Of a stretch of DNA of 36,604 bases, positions 1 through 8,224 are shown piece after piece. The position numbers were made by a program, and so were the translations under genes. A model generated the notes under the pieces. It saw only the letters and a list, made by a program, of their open reading frames with translations, was not told the DNA's origin and ran no database searches. Each line of letters begins with the position of its first letter. Position 1 is the stretch's first letter. The stretch spans positions 1 through 36,604 of the forward strand of contig JANQOA010000197.1 in NCBI GenBank assembly GCA_028279305.1. Direction: 5' to 3'. Source of the DNA: Pseudomonadales bacterium (GTDB lineage: Bacteria > Pseudomonadota > Gammaproteobacteria > Pseudomonadales > Azotimanducaceae).

Positions 1-1029
1 GCGGCCGCGGCGGTTGCGGGTCACCAGGTAGTCCATGCCGATCATGCCGCGCACGCCGGTGCGGGCCAGCCAGCCGGCCACTTTCTGCGCCGATTCCAGC
101 AGCGCCGGGTTGGCATCCGCGGCGGCGGGATAGCGGTTGCCGTTGTAGGCAACTTCCCCGCACATGCGCTGGTCGGTGGTTTGAAAATGATGCGGGATGC
201 CGTCCGGATCTATCCAGAACTGCACGTTGGGTGACGTGTTCGACGGCAGGTAGGCCTCCACCAGAAAGCGGCAGGTGGGCGCCTGGGTCGGCAGCCAGCG
301 CGCCAACAATTCAGCATCGCCGCCGTCCAGCAGCAGATTTCCCACGCCGCCGCTGGCGTAGTCGGCGCGGATAATCACCCGCTGGGTGACTTCCAGCAGG
401 ATCTGTACCCCCTGCCATAACTTTTGCAGCGCCGCCTCCGGCTGCTGGTGGTCCACGGTGATGACACGCCCGGGTATCGGTTTGATGCCTAACTGCGGCA
501 GTTGGGCGCGGGTGTAACACTTGTGGTTTGCCCGTTCGGTGGCGCGGGCATCTCCCGGGTGCAACAACGGGCGTTGGAAGTAGCGGCTCAGCTCTTCGCT
601 CAAGCGGGTGGTCAAGCGGGTGGCGCAGAACACGCTGAGATTAACCGGGGCGGAGCTGCTTTCCATCCAGGGTGCCAGTTGCGGCCACCAGCCGGGATTC
701 TGCAACAGCCGCTGAATCATCCCGGGGGATTTCCCCGCCGCGCCCGGCTTTGCCGCCGGCACTACCAGCGGCGGGTTGCAGGGGCCGAGCTGCTGCGCGG
801 CGAGGTATTCCAGGTAAGCGGGTTCGATGGGCTCCGCCAACAGCACCAGGTCGTCGGGGGTTGCCAGCCACAGGGCACGTTCCGCAAAAAAGTGCTGCAC
901 CGCCTCGTAAGCCCGCGAGTAGGCGGGATCGTCCATGGTGGCGGTATCGTGTACAAACAGTTGCCGCACACCCGGCTGATGCAGAAAGCCCGGTAGCAGC
1001 AACTCGTTGGCGGTCACCTCGGTAAGCAT
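1..1029 (-). CDS. ATP-grasp domain enzyme (partial, C-terminus off the window)
   Basis: The reading frame is open from an ATG at 1029 to the left edge, giving 343 residues without a stop. The N-terminal ~160 residues look like a pre-ATP-grasp domain. They are followed by KCYTRAQLPQLGIKPIPGRV (about 170-189), which resembles the start of ATP-grasp folds. IIRADYASGGVGN (219-231) looks like the nucleotide-binding glycine-rich strand, and GMIGMDYLVT (328-337) fits the metal/ATP-binding part. ATP-grasp enzymes join a carboxylate to an amine or similar nucleophile through an acyl phosphate. The substrate cannot be told. The start has no strong ribosome-binding site, and the next ATG is at codon 32. 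A terminator and 239 bp separate it from the OmpA-like gene upstream, so it probably has its own promoter. Family call is fairly firm; any peptide-ligase role would be inference. Confidence 0.7.
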   Translation of the reverse strand, partial: MLTEVTANELLLPGFLHQPGVRQLFVHDTATMDDPAYSRAYEAVQHFFAERALWLATPDDLVLLAEPIEPAYLEYLAAQQLGPCNPPLVVPAAKPGAAGKSPGMIQRLLQNPGWWPQLAPWMESSSAPVNLSVFCATRLTTRLSEELSRYFQRPLLHPGDARATERANHKCYTRAQLPQLGIKPIPGRVITVDHQQPEAALQKLWQGVQILLEVTQRVIIRADYASGGVGNLLLDGGDAELLARWLPTQAPTCRFLVEAYLPSNTSPNVQFWIDPDGIPHHFQTTDQRMCGEVAYNGNRYPAAADANPALLESAQKVAGWLARTGVRGMIGMDYLVTRNRRGR

Positions 1030-1180
1030 GTTGCCAGGAACGTTCCGTGTCTGTGCGGGAAAGAGCAGTGTAGCGAACAGCCGGCGGCGCGCTGTTGTGC
1101 AGATGTGAAAAGTCGGCGCCGGGGCTTACAAGTAATTTACATCCGCGGGGTATTGCGTCAGTTACTTGTCGGAAGCATAC

Positions 1181-1218
1181 AAAAATATAAAAGGCGGCAG
1201 CCGTGTCGGGGCTGCCGC
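1181..1218 (-). terminator. Rho-independent terminator of the OmpA-like gene
   Basis: Read on the minus strand, a perfect 9-bp stem (GCGGCAGCC with GGCTGCCGC, 1194-1202 and 1210-1218) closes a 7-nt loop. It is followed at once by a T-rich run with only one A interruption cluster (1181-1192). It lies 51 bp past the stop of the OmpA-like gene and before the ATP-grasp start, so it should separate the two transcripts. Confidence 0.88.
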
Positions 1219-1268
1219 ATGGTTTGCGTTTGTTAGTTTGTCGGTAACAGCGGAGGGATTGCCGGCGC

Positions 1269-2759
1269 CTAGTTTGCCGCCACCGGCATGGCACTCCACC
1301 AGGAAGGGTACAGCACCACATCGATGCGGCGGTTTTTCCAGCGGCCGTCCGATGTTTCGTTGTTGGCAATGGGCTTGGTTTCGCCGTATCCCACTGAAGA
1401 GATCTGGCTGCTGGAGATGTCGGTTTTGGCCTGCAGATACGCTGCCACGGATTCCGCCCGTTTCACCGACAACTGCAGATTGTCAGCATCTGCGCCGTAC
1501 GAGTCCGTGTGGCCTTCAATGGTAATGGGCGTCTGCGGGAATTCGCTGATGGCGGCAATCAGCTTATCCAGTACCGCCTCATGGCGGGTTTCCACCTCAG
1601 CGCTGCCGCTGGTGAAACCCAGGCCCACCAGGCGGATAATCAGCTTGCCTTCCGCGCGAACCACTTCCGCTTCGTTTTTGCGGAAAGAGCGTTCCACCTG
1701 GGCAACCGTCAGCTCACGTTCCTCCTGCTGCGCCAGCCGCCGGTCCAGCCTTGCTTTGGCGGCTTCACGGTCTTCCAGTTCCGCCTGCGCGGTCAGCAGT
1801 TCCTCCTGCAGCAGGCGCACCCGCTGCTGAGCCGCCCCCATCTGCTGGGACAGCAGGTTGCTCTGCTCCATGCCGCGGGTGACAGCAGCGACAATTTCTC
1901 CGGTAGCCTGTTCCGGCCCGTTGTCGAAGTACATGGGCACGTCAACCAGTTCCCCCAGCGGCGCCAGGGTTTCCTGCCAATGCAGCAGGACGTTCTCCAG
2001 GGAGGTGCGGTTGTCGTCGATGTCATCAGCCAGCCGCGCCACGTACTGCGCGTGTAATGCCTGGTGCATGGCTTGTTTGGCCAGGGTGCGGGGCTGGTCC
2101 GTGTCATAACGGTTGGCGGCCAGCACTTTGCGCGCTTCACTTAATAACTCAGTGGCGCTCTGGTAAGACTTGGGTGCCCAGTCGTCCGCGTCCATGCGTT
2201 TGGCGGTTTTGATTTCGTTTTCGATTTCCGTAAACAGGGAAATTTCGATCGCCTGCAGTTCCGCATCGCGGTACAGCAACTCCGCTTTGTCCGCATACCT
2301 GGGCACGCGGTTTTCGCGGCCTTTCTCCGCCCGGGAGGTGGCTTCGAACAGCTGGGTTTCAGCTTTCAGCCACAGCTGTGGCGAGCGTTCTTCAGCGCGC
2401 ACTTCCATGGCGTCAGCGCGGGCTTGAAACGCCGGGGAGACAAATGTTTCCACGGTTGGCGCCATCTCCGCCGCTTGATTGAACAGGCGCGTGGCGTCCG
2501 CAACGATGTTACGAACCCGTTCCACGTCAGCGCCGTCGTCAAAGGCGCGTTCAGCGCGGGAAAAATATTCGCCGGCGTCCGCGTAGGTATTTGGCGTCAG
2601 GACGCTGGCTTTGGCGGTGTTGGCGCGGCCCAGGGCATCTTCCGCGTCAGCAAACAGCTGCGCGCGCAAAGCGTCGCGTAAGGTGTTTTCAGCGGCGGCG
2701 GAGTAAGGGACGGGCAGAGTGGTCAGCAGGAGGACAATAGACAGAATGATCCGGGTCAC
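1269..2759 (-). CDS. OmpA-family peptidoglycan-binding envelope protein
   Basis: This 496-residue protein starts with a typical Sec signal peptide (hydrophobic stretch about 4-19, Ala-rich cleavage region near 22). A long helical, Glu/Ala/Arg-rich middle (about 25-350) has coiled-coil character, notably LLQEELLTAQAELEDREAAK. The C-terminal 120 residues are an OmpA_C domain: IEGHTDSYGADADNLQLSVK, VGYGETKPIANN and the NRRIDVVL end, where the Asp and Arg normally contact meso-diaminopimelate of peptidoglycan. It is expected in the outer membrane or periplasm as a cell-wall anchor. The start is GTG at 2759, with AAGGACC eight bases upstream. It lies 62 bp after the MFS gene on the same strand and ends at a strong terminator. 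The helical region has no assigned role. Confidence 0.9.
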   Translation of the reverse strand: MTRIILSIVLLLTTLPVPYSAAAENTLRDALRAQLFADAEDALGRANTAKASVLTPNTYADAGEYFSRAERAFDDGADVERVRNIVADATRLFNQAAEMAPTVETFVSPAFQARADAMEVRAEERSPQLWLKAETQLFEATSRAEKGRENRVPRYADKAELLYRDAELQAIEISLFTEIENEIKTAKRMDADDWAPKSYQSATELLSEARKVLAANRYDTDQPRTLAKQAMHQALHAQYVARLADDIDDNRTSLENVLLHWQETLAPLGELVDVPMYFDNGPEQATGEIVAAVTRGMEQSNLLSQQMGAAQQRVRLLQEELLTAQAELEDREAAKARLDRRLAQQEERELTVAQVERSFRKNEAEVVRAEGKLIIRLVGLGFTSGSAEVETRHEAVLDKLIAAISEFPQTPITIEGHTDSYGADADNLQLSVKRAESVAAYLQAKTDISSSQISSVGYGETKPIANNETSDGRWKNRRIDVVLYPSWWSAMPVAAN

Positions 2760-2821
2760 AGGCGGTCCTTGTTTGTGGCTGGCGCGAGTATACCGGAAGC
2801 AATTGCAATCCTCAGCATCCT

Positions 2822-4084
2822 TCAGTTTTCTTCACCCGGATTTGCCGTGCCGGCCGCTGTGCGGGGTTCAGGTTCCATCACCGATGGTTGCCGGCTGAAC
2901 ACCCCCGGCCAGATCCACAGCACGCAGAACAGGGCGGTGAGGCCTTCAGCAGCGGTGATGGCGCATGCCAGCGGCGCGCCCAACCAATCCGCCAACAAGC
3001 CGATGTGTAGAAAACCCAGGGGCGCGGTGCCGATACACACGGATAGAACCCCCATCATCTGACGGTCAAAACCCGGCGGGGCGTTCATCAGCACCAGCGC
3101 ACTCTGCATGGAGCCGAACGCAGCGCTGACCAGCCCCACCAGCAGCAGCAAGGCTGCGGACAAGGCAAACTGGCTGGTAAAAGAAAATGCCAGGGCCATG
3201 GCGCAGTAGCAGCCGACCGCGCAGACGTACAGGTAGCGGCTGTGTTCGCTGCGTACCAGCAGCGACAACGCCACCGCGCCCAGCAACGCGCCGGCGCCTT
3301 CCGCGCTGGTCAGCACGCCGGTCAAGGCATCACTCAAGCCCAGCACTTCTTTGCCGAACACCGGCACCATGGAAACAAAGGGAAAACCCCAGAGGTTAAA
3401 CACCACGGTAATGGCAAGGATGGGCAACAGCACCTGATGCTTGCGCAGGGCGTGCCAGCCGGCGCGCAGGTTTTCCATCACCGGTTCGGTAACGGGTTGG
3501 TGCCGGACCTGTTGCGGGCGGTTCGCCAGCACCATAAATACACCCGCCGCATACAGTACCGCGGACAGCAGAAACGCACCCTGTACCCCTACTTCCTGGT
3601 ACAGGTACCCGCCCAGCAGCGGCCCCAGCATACGCGTGGCCGAGCCGGCCAGGATATCCAGACTCATGGCGCGGCTGATGGACGCAGCGCCCGCCAGTTC
3701 TCCCATCAGGGTGCGCCGGACCGGAAAATCCAGGGACCAGACCAGGCCGGTGGCAAAAGAGAACAAGCCGCAGTGCCAGACCTGCAGTTCGTCCGCCGCA
3801 CTCAAGACGTACATAACCACCGTACCCGCGGCAATTGCGGTGTAGTTGAACAGCAACAGCCGCCAGCGCTCCAGGCGGTGGGCAATCACGCCGCCCAGCA
3901 GGCCGAACAGGGAAAGCGGCAGCAGCCGCAGCATCAGCATGCTGGCGACGATAAACGGCGAGCCGCTGGCATCCAGCACAAATATGGCGATCACCAGCAT
4001 GTCCAGCCAGCGCCCGGTACTGTTCAAGGCGCCAACCGCCAATAGCGTGACAAAGGGGCGCCCGAACAGGCGGCGTTCAGGCAT
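2822..4084 (-). CDS. MFS transporter, EntS/MFS_3-like exporter
   Basis: The 420-residue product is almost wholly hydrophobic, with about 12 predicted membrane spans and the short charged loops typical of the major facilitator superfamily. The sequence GGVIAHRLERWRLL (about 63-76) is in the loop-2/3 position of the MFS signature, and FPVRRTLMGEL sits in the helix 4-5 region, as in MFS_3 (enterobactin-exporter-like) proteins. The likely role is proton-driven export of a small molecule across the inner membrane; the substrate is unknown. Its ATG overlaps the end of the LysR gene by 8 bp (ATGCCTGA), so the two are translationally coupled and the LysR protein probably controls this pump. Confidence 0.85.
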   Translation of the reverse strand: MPERRLFGRPFVTLLAVGALNSTGRWLDMLVIAIFVLDASGSPFIVASMLMLRLLPLSLFGLLGGVIAHRLERWRLLLFNYTAIAAGTVVMYVLSAADELQVWHCGLFSFATGLVWSLDFPVRRTLMGELAGAASISRAMSLDILAGSATRMLGPLLGGYLYQEVGVQGAFLLSAVLYAAGVFMVLANRPQQVRHQPVTEPVMENLRAGWHALRKHQVLLPILAITVVFNLWGFPFVSMVPVFGKEVLGLSDALTGVLTSAEGAGALLGAVALSLLVRSEHSRYLYVCAVGCYCAMALAFSFTSQFALSAALLLLVGLVSAAFGSMQSALVLMNAPPGFDRQMMGVLSVCIGTAPLGFLHIGLLADWLGAPLACAITAAEGLTALFCVLWIWPGVFSRQPSVMEPEPRTAAGTANPGEEN

Positions 4085-4967
4085 CTTGCAGGGCTGCTTC
4101 CACGGCTTCGATAAAAACCCGGACTTTCAGGGGTACGTATTCGCGGTGCGGATAGACCGCGTAGATCCAGCGGGCGGATTGTTGGCGGTAGCTTTGCAGC
4201 AGCGGCACAAGGGTGCCGTCGGCAACTTCCCGGCGGACCAGAAAGTTTGCCAGGCGTGCGATGCCCAGACCTTGCAGGGTGGCTTCCTTTACAACCATGC
4301 CAATGCCGGAAAAAGTGGACTGTACGTCAATGTATGCGGTTTGCCCAGCGCTGCTGAATTCCCAGGTGGAGGATGTCTGCCCGCGCGCGTGTATGCACAG
4401 ACAGCGGTGGTCGGTGAGGCTGCCGGGCGTTTGCGGTATACCGGCCTCGCGCAGGTAGCCGGGACTGGCGCAGATCACCCATGGATCCTCAGTCAGCCGC
4501 CGGGCGACAAAATTTGCATGGCGGGGCGGTTCAAAGCGGATGGCCAGGTCAGCGTCCGCGGCCAGCAGATCCAGCGGACCGTCTCCCTGCAGCAACATCA
4601 CCTCCACCTGCGGATAACGGTCGTGAAATGTTTTCAGCAGCGGCACCACAACCAGGCTGGCAAAGGCATCCGAACAGGCGACCCGCAAACGGCCCATGGG
4701 GGTAACCGCCAGATCCTGTACCTGGGCTTCCAGATTGTTGAGGGACTCAAGGATATCCAGACCGCGCCGGTGCAGAGCCCGGCCGGCTTCGGTCAACGCC
4801 AGCGAGCGGGTGGTGCGGTTGAACAGACGCACGCCGAGCCGGTGCTCCATGCGGGAAATGCGTTTGCTGACGCTGGACGGATTCAGATCCAGGCGTTGTG
4901 CCGCCGCGGCAAAACTGCCGGCTTCCACCACCCGGGACAGCAACTGCAGGTCTGACAGCGAATCCAT
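4077..4967 (-). CDS. LysR-family transcriptional regulator
   Basis: The 296 residues have the usual LysR layout. The N-terminal winged helix-turn-helix (about 1-60) includes SFAAAAQRLDLNPSSVSKRI and the following LGVRLFNRTTRSLALTEAG. A linker helix and a LysR substrate-binding domain (about 90-290) follow. The length is standard. The protein most resembles the large family of LysR regulators annotated near MFS pumps or oxidoreductases. It overlaps the MFS gene by 8 bp, suggesting an autoregulated two-gene operon. The AT-rich stretch between this gene and the divergent DUF2970 gene contains related ATTAATGAA/TTCATGAAT motifs that could be its binding sites. The inducer is unknown. Confidence 0.93.
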   Translation of the reverse strand: MDSLSDLQLLSRVVEAGSFAAAAQRLDLNPSSVSKRISRMEHRLGVRLFNRTTRSLALTEAGRALHRRGLDILESLNNLEAQVQDLAVTPMGRLRVACSDAFASLVVVPLLKTFHDRYPQVEVMLLQGDGPLDLLAADADLAIRFEPPRHANFVARRLTEDPWVICASPGYLREAGIPQTPGSLTDHRCLCIHARGQTSSTWEFSSAGQTAYIDVQSTFSGIGMVVKEATLQGLGIARLANFLVRREVADGTLVPLLQSYRQQSARWIYAVYPHREYVPLKVRVFIEAVEAALQDA

Positions 4968-4972
4968 GGTTT

Positions 4973-5039
4973 ATTAATGAAATTAATTCATGAATATAGA
5001 GAATAGCAGGTAGTTTATGCCATTTGAATTAATGAATAA
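4973..5039. promoter_or_regulatory. AT-rich divergent control region with repeated TTAATGAA-type motifs
   Basis: The 101-bp gap between the LysR gene and the DUF2970 gene is far richer in A and T than its flanks. Two related segments are present: 4973-4995 (ATTAATGAAATTAATTCATG onward, including the palindrome AATTAATT and ATTCATGAAT) and 5026-5039 (GAATTAATGAATAA). LysR proteins bind such interrupted palindromes next to their own start. The assignment is inferred from position and pattern only. Confidence 0.45.
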
Positions 5040-5068
5040 GCTGTCCGGGTCGGCAGGAGCATACTGAA

Positions 5069-5362
5069 ATGAGCACATTGATCCAGGCAAAACAGACCCA
5101 GGCAAAACAAACCCAGGCAAAACACAATCAGCCGGAAGGTAGGGAAGGTAACGGTGCGCAGGGCGGTGAAACGCAAACGTTAACCTTTACCCAGATGCTG
5201 CACAGTACGCTGGCGGCGGCCATCGGGGTGCAGAACTCAGCCAACCGCAAGCGGGACTTTACCCACGGCAACTGGCTGCACTTTGTTTTTATGGGTGTCG
5301 GCTTTACCGCGTTTTTTGTACTGATGATGGTCAGTATCGTACGTCTGGTGCTCAGCGGCTGA
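5069..5362 (+). CDS. DUF2970 small inner-membrane protein
   Basis: This 97-residue protein has a polar N-terminal third made of three QAK-x-x pentapeptides, then the DUF2970 pattern: MLHSTLAAAIGVQNSANRKR, DFTHGNW, and one C-terminal membrane span (about 70-95, FVFMGVGFTAFFVLMMVSIV). DUF2970 proteins are short single-span proteins of beta- and gammaproteobacteria with no known function. The start is ATG with GGCAGGAG upstream. The family usually lacks the repeated N-terminal extension seen here. It is divergent from the LysR gene and may share its control region, but no functional link is shown. Confidence 0.8.
   Translation: MSTLIQAKQTQAKQTQAKHNQPEGREGNGAQGGETQTLTFTQMLHSTLAAAIGVQNSANRKRDFTHGNWLHFVFMGVGFTAFFVLMMVSIVRLVLSG
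5084..5128 (+). repeat. Three tandem 15-bp repeats in the DUF2970 gene
   Basis: The units CAGGCAAAACAGACC, CAGGCAAAACAAACC and CAGGCAAAACACAAT follow each other without gaps and in frame, encoding QAKQT, QAKQT, QAKHN. Being a multiple of three, gain or loss of a unit would change length without breaking the frame. Confidence 0.9.
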
Positions 5363-5423
5363 AGTGCCGGCAGGCTGCTCTCAGATTAGTGAGATAACAG
5401 AGATAAAGGACAAGGAATAGGGG

Positions 5424-5654
5424 TCAGGAATGACCCAGCCCGCGGGCGATTTCATACATATCGCCGCTGCCCAGGCTGTCGATCTCGTAAGTCAATAACC
5501 CCCGCACGTATTCCACCCCGCACTGTTTTTTCAGCGCCTGCACCAGCATCACCAGGGTCGCTTCCTGGATATCCCGGGCCTCCAGATTGTGCTCACTTGC
5601 CTGGCTGTCGATGCCGGCAATAAGTTCATTGGCAACGCCGTATTTAGAGGTCAT
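5424..5654 (-). CDS. Small hypothetical protein, 76 aa
   Basis: An open frame of 76 codons runs from ATG at 5654 on the strand opposite both neighbours. The product is acidic and helical, with no signal peptide or membrane span; a central stretch reads IQEATLVMLVQALKKQCGVE. I do not recognise a family. No strong ribosome-binding site is visible before the ATG (GGTATCTCT precedes it). It fills an otherwise empty 420-bp gap between the DUF2970 gene and the Rieske oxygenase gene, and no competing frame there looks better. It ends about 60 bp from the DUF2970 stop, facing it. It could be a real small cytoplasmic protein or chance coding. Confidence 0.45.
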   Translation of the reverse strand: MTSKYGVANELIAGIDSQASEHNLEARDIQEATLVMLVQALKKQCGVEYVRGLLTYEIDSLGSGDMYEIARGLGHS

Positions 5655-5783
5655 AGAGATACCGATTGCGGTTTGCTGTCAATGTGCGGTGTTTCATCCC
5701 CACTTGCACTACGTAATTCTACGGGTTTCTGAACAGCGTCCCCTGCGGTTAACGTGCCGGTACGACATTGCAGGTGGAGGATC

Positions 5784-7325
5784 ATGGTAGAAACCCTAAC
5801 CGGTACCCGGCGCTCGGCCGGCGTCACCTATCAAACACTGTTAGACGAAGACAGCCATCCGGTGCCGGAGATCATGCGGGTGCAGCAGCCGCTGCCGCCG
5901 GGTCCAACCCGGGTTGCCGCTGAGCAGTACTACAGCAGGGCATTTCACGACCTTGAAGTGGAGAAGGTCTGGTCCCGGGTATGGCAGATGGCGTGCCATG
6001 AAGACGACATCCCGGAGGTGGGAGACTACCTGCCTTATGACATTGCGCACCTGTCCTTTCTGCTGGTGCGCACGGCGGAAGATGAGTTCAAAGCGTTTCA
6101 TAATGCCTGCCTGCACCGCGGGCGTCTGCTGAAAACCCACGCCGGTAAACAGGCGCGGGAATTCCGCTGTCCGTTTCACGGCTGGGCGTGGCATACCGAC
6201 GGCGCGTTGAAAGAAGTACCGTGCCATTGGGATTTCCCCACTGTGAAGGCGGGGGAATACGACCTGCCTGAGGTGCAGGTTGGACGCTGGGGCGGATTTA
6301 TATTCATTAATCCGGACCCGGAAGCGGAACCCCTGCAGGACTTTCTGGGTGACCTCAGCGATCAGTTTCCCAATCTGCCGTACACCCGGCGTCACAAGAC
6401 AGCCCACGTTCACAAAATTCTGCGTTGCAACTGGAAGGTAGCCCAGGAAGCCTTCAGCGAGGCTTACCATGTGATTGCCACCCACCCGACCATTCTTGAA
6501 ACTATCGGTGACGCTAATACCCAGTACGATGTATTCGGTAACTATTGCCGGGCCATGTCCGCCAACTTTACCCCCAGTCCCCATGTCGCCCGCCAGTGGC
6601 CGGCCCTCAGTGAAGGGCGCCTGTACACCCGTCTGCGGCATGCGCTGACGGGACACATCTACGAACAGCATGACGACGGGCTGGTGCATGTCACCGATCA
6701 TCGGGGTGAGGTCAGCAAATTTAAGGCGGACGCCACCTGGGTCAGCGGACCGTTGACCCACGCGGATCCCAACATGCTGAACTGGGTGGGCGGCAAACAG
6801 TTGCCCGACGCCAATGTGATTGCGCTGCCGCCGCCGGCGGACGTGCCCCCGGGAAAGAACCTGCGCCAGGTGATGGCGGAACCGCTGCGCGAGTCTTTCC
6901 GCGGCGCGCTCGGCGACCTGATGGATCAGGTCAGTGACGCGGAACTGCTGGATTCCATTTACCTGACGGTTTTTCCGAACTTCCATCCCTGGGGTTCCTT
7001 TAATCAGATTGTCTACCGCTTCCGTCCCCACGGGGATAATCCGGAAGAGTGCATCATGGAGTGTATGTACATGGCGCCCACCCCTGCCGGGGAGCCGCGG
7101 CCTCCGGCTCCGCCGGTACACTACCTGAGCGCGGATGACGACTGGGTGGACGCGCCGGAACTGGGCATGTTGGCCAAGGTGTTTAATCAGGATGTGGTTA
7201 ACATGCCGGAGATTCAGAAAGGTCTGAAGACCATGCGTAAACCGGAAGTGATCCTGGCGGATTACGGGGAGACCAAACCCCGCCACTTTCATATGCTGTT
7301 GGATCAATGGCTGGCGAAAGCATAA
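5784..7325 (+). CDS. Rieske non-heme iron aromatic-ring-hydroxylating oxygenase, alpha subunit
   Basis: The Rieske [2Fe-2S] ligands are C109-L-H111 and C129-P-F-H132 (CLHRG and CPFHGW). The catalytic domain shows NWKVAQEAFSEAYHVIATH, where H229 and H234 are mononuclear-iron ligands and E226 takes the place of the bridging Asp of naphthalene dioxygenase. The third ligand is probably the Asp in NQDVVNM near the C-terminus. It should insert oxygen into an aromatic or steroid-like substrate using electrons from a separate reductase, which is not in this window. At 513 residues it is longer than most family members (about 440-460). I chose ATG 5784 because AGGTGGAGG sits just upstream at 5772-5780; an in-frame ATG at 5754 has no such site. 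Its stop overlaps the hemoglobin start (TAATG). Confidence 0.92.
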   Translation: MVETLTGTRRSAGVTYQTLLDEDSHPVPEIMRVQQPLPPGPTRVAAEQYYSRAFHDLEVEKVWSRVWQMACHEDDIPEVGDYLPYDIAHLSFLLVRTAEDEFKAFHNACLHRGRLLKTHAGKQAREFRCPFHGWAWHTDGALKEVPCHWDFPTVKAGEYDLPEVQVGRWGGFIFINPDPEAEPLQDFLGDLSDQFPNLPYTRRHKTAHVHKILRCNWKVAQEAFSEAYHVIATHPTILETIGDANTQYDVFGNYCRAMSANFTPSPHVARQWPALSEGRLYTRLRHALTGHIYEQHDDGLVHVTDHRGEVSKFKADATWVSGPLTHADPNMLNWVGGKQLPDANVIALPPPADVPPGKNLRQVMAEPLRESFRGALGDLMDQVSDAELLDSIYLTVFPNFHPWGSFNQIVYRFRPHGDNPEECIMECMYMAPTPAGEPRPPAPPVHYLSADDDWVDAPELGMLAKVFNQDVVNMPEIQKGLKTMRKPEVILADYGETKPRHFHMLLDQWLAKA

Positions 7326-7747
7326 TGCCGGCGGCCAGCCCTTATGAGATTCTGGGTGATGAAGGGATTGGGCAGCTTTGCCGGGTGTTTTACGAGGTGA
7401 TGGATGAATTGCCCCAGGCGGCGGAGTTGCGCGCGTTACACGCGGCGGATCTGAGTGAAGTGCAGCGTAAGCTGGCGGCTTATCTGACCGGTTGGATGGG
7501 TGGGCCGCCGGTCTATCTGGCGGCGTACGGCACGGTCTGTCTGACCGACGCGCACAAACCCTTTCTGATTGATGAGCGGCTGCGCGACCAGTGGCTGTTG
7601 TGCATGGACGAGGCCTTGCACAGAACCCAGGCCGGCGCGGAATTGAAAACCATGCTGGCCGAGCCGCTGCGCGCCATTGCTGACGCGGTTGTCAACTACC
7701 GCGGCGGGCGGCAGCCGACCGGGGCGCGGGTGATTGCCAGAGGTTAG
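7325..7747 (+). CDS. Group II truncated hemoglobin (TrHb2)
   Basis: The 140 residues match the 2-on-2 globin family: SPYEILGDEGIGQL at the start, FYEVMDE with Tyr23 at helix position B10, DAHKPFLI with His77 as proximal F8 heme ligand, and RDQWLLCMDEAL with Trp90 at G8, the residue that defines group II. These proteins bind O2 and handle NO or peroxide. The TAATG overlap with the oxygenase stop indicates translational coupling, so the globin may supply oxygen to, or detoxify by-products around, the Rieske enzyme (inference). An alternative start at 7307 adds six residues but lacks a better ribosome-binding site. The gene ends 3 bp from the convergent small gene. The RLR-x-x-H of typical TrHb2 is CLTDAH here. 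Confidence 0.9.
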   Translation: MPAASPYEILGDEGIGQLCRVFYEVMDELPQAAELRALHAADLSEVQRKLAAYLTGWMGGPPVYLAAYGTVCLTDAHKPFLIDERLRDQWLLCMDEALHRTQAGAELKTMLAEPLRAIADAVVNYRGGRQPTGARVIARG

Positions 7748-7750
7748 CGC

Positions 7751-8224
7751 TCAGGGGCGCTGCAGGCGGAATGCCATGCCCACTTCAGCAGCTTCTTCAA
7801 GGCTCGGCATCTGCGCAATGATGTCGGGGTAGTCGGCTGCGTAGCGGTCAACGTATTTCCGGTAGATGTCCGGTTCCGGCGGCTGCAGCGCCTCGGCGCG
7901 CAAACTGTAAACCGTGTCTTCAACGCGCAGGCGCACGGCGGGTGAGCGCAGCGCGGATTCAACCCAGCCGCTGTCGCGTGAACCGAATACGTACAATTCG
8001 TTGTCCGTTTCCACCACCCAGATGGTAACCACCCGCGGCAACAGGCCGCCGCTGGTTTGCAGCAGTACTTCGTGGGGCAGGTGCAGGTCGGACCAGCGGG
8101 CCGGGGGTGCTGCTTCAGTGCCCCCCAGCCGGAAGCCGGGCACCGGCCCCAGGGGTGCGGCCAGGGCACCCGCGAGTAACAGGACAACAAGCACAATAAG
8201 CGAAATGGAAAGCCATCGGGGCAT
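7751..8224 (-). CDS. Membrane-anchored split-barrel-like hypothetical protein
   Basis: This 157-residue protein has a hydrophobic N-terminal anchor or signal (about 5-25, ISLIVLVVLLLAGALAA) and a beta-rich domain: VTIWVVETDNELYVFGSRDS then GWVESALRSPAVRLRVED. The alternation resembles the flavin/pyridoxamine-oxidase-like split barrels (DUF2255 and related nitroreductase folds), but this is a pattern judgement. It is homologous to the lipoprotein encoded at 14174-14608: both share the I/L-W-V/I-V/I strand, YV-x2-G, WVE, VRL and a terminal FRLQ. Start and M20-peptidase stop overlap as TAATG, with GGAGGTG upstream, so it is coupled to the peptidase. Confidence 0.75.
   Translation of the reverse strand: MPRWLSISLIVLVVLLLAGALAAPLGPVPGFRLGGTEAAPPARWSDLHLPHEVLLQTSGGLLPRVVTIWVVETDNELYVFGSRDSGWVESALRSPAVRLRVEDTVYSLRAEALQPPEPDIYRKYVDRYAADYPDIIAQMPSLEEAAEVGMAFRLQRP

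Noticed and set aside
5754-5783. Upstream start of the Rieske oxygenase gene
   Set aside because: The extra ten residues do not fit the family, and the good ribosome-binding site AGGTGGAGG serves ATG 5784.
5841-7307. 488-codon open frame on the minus strand
   Set aside because: It is antisense to the Rieske oxygenase, has no recognisable family, and is rich in unlikely residues; it results from GC-rich codon structure.
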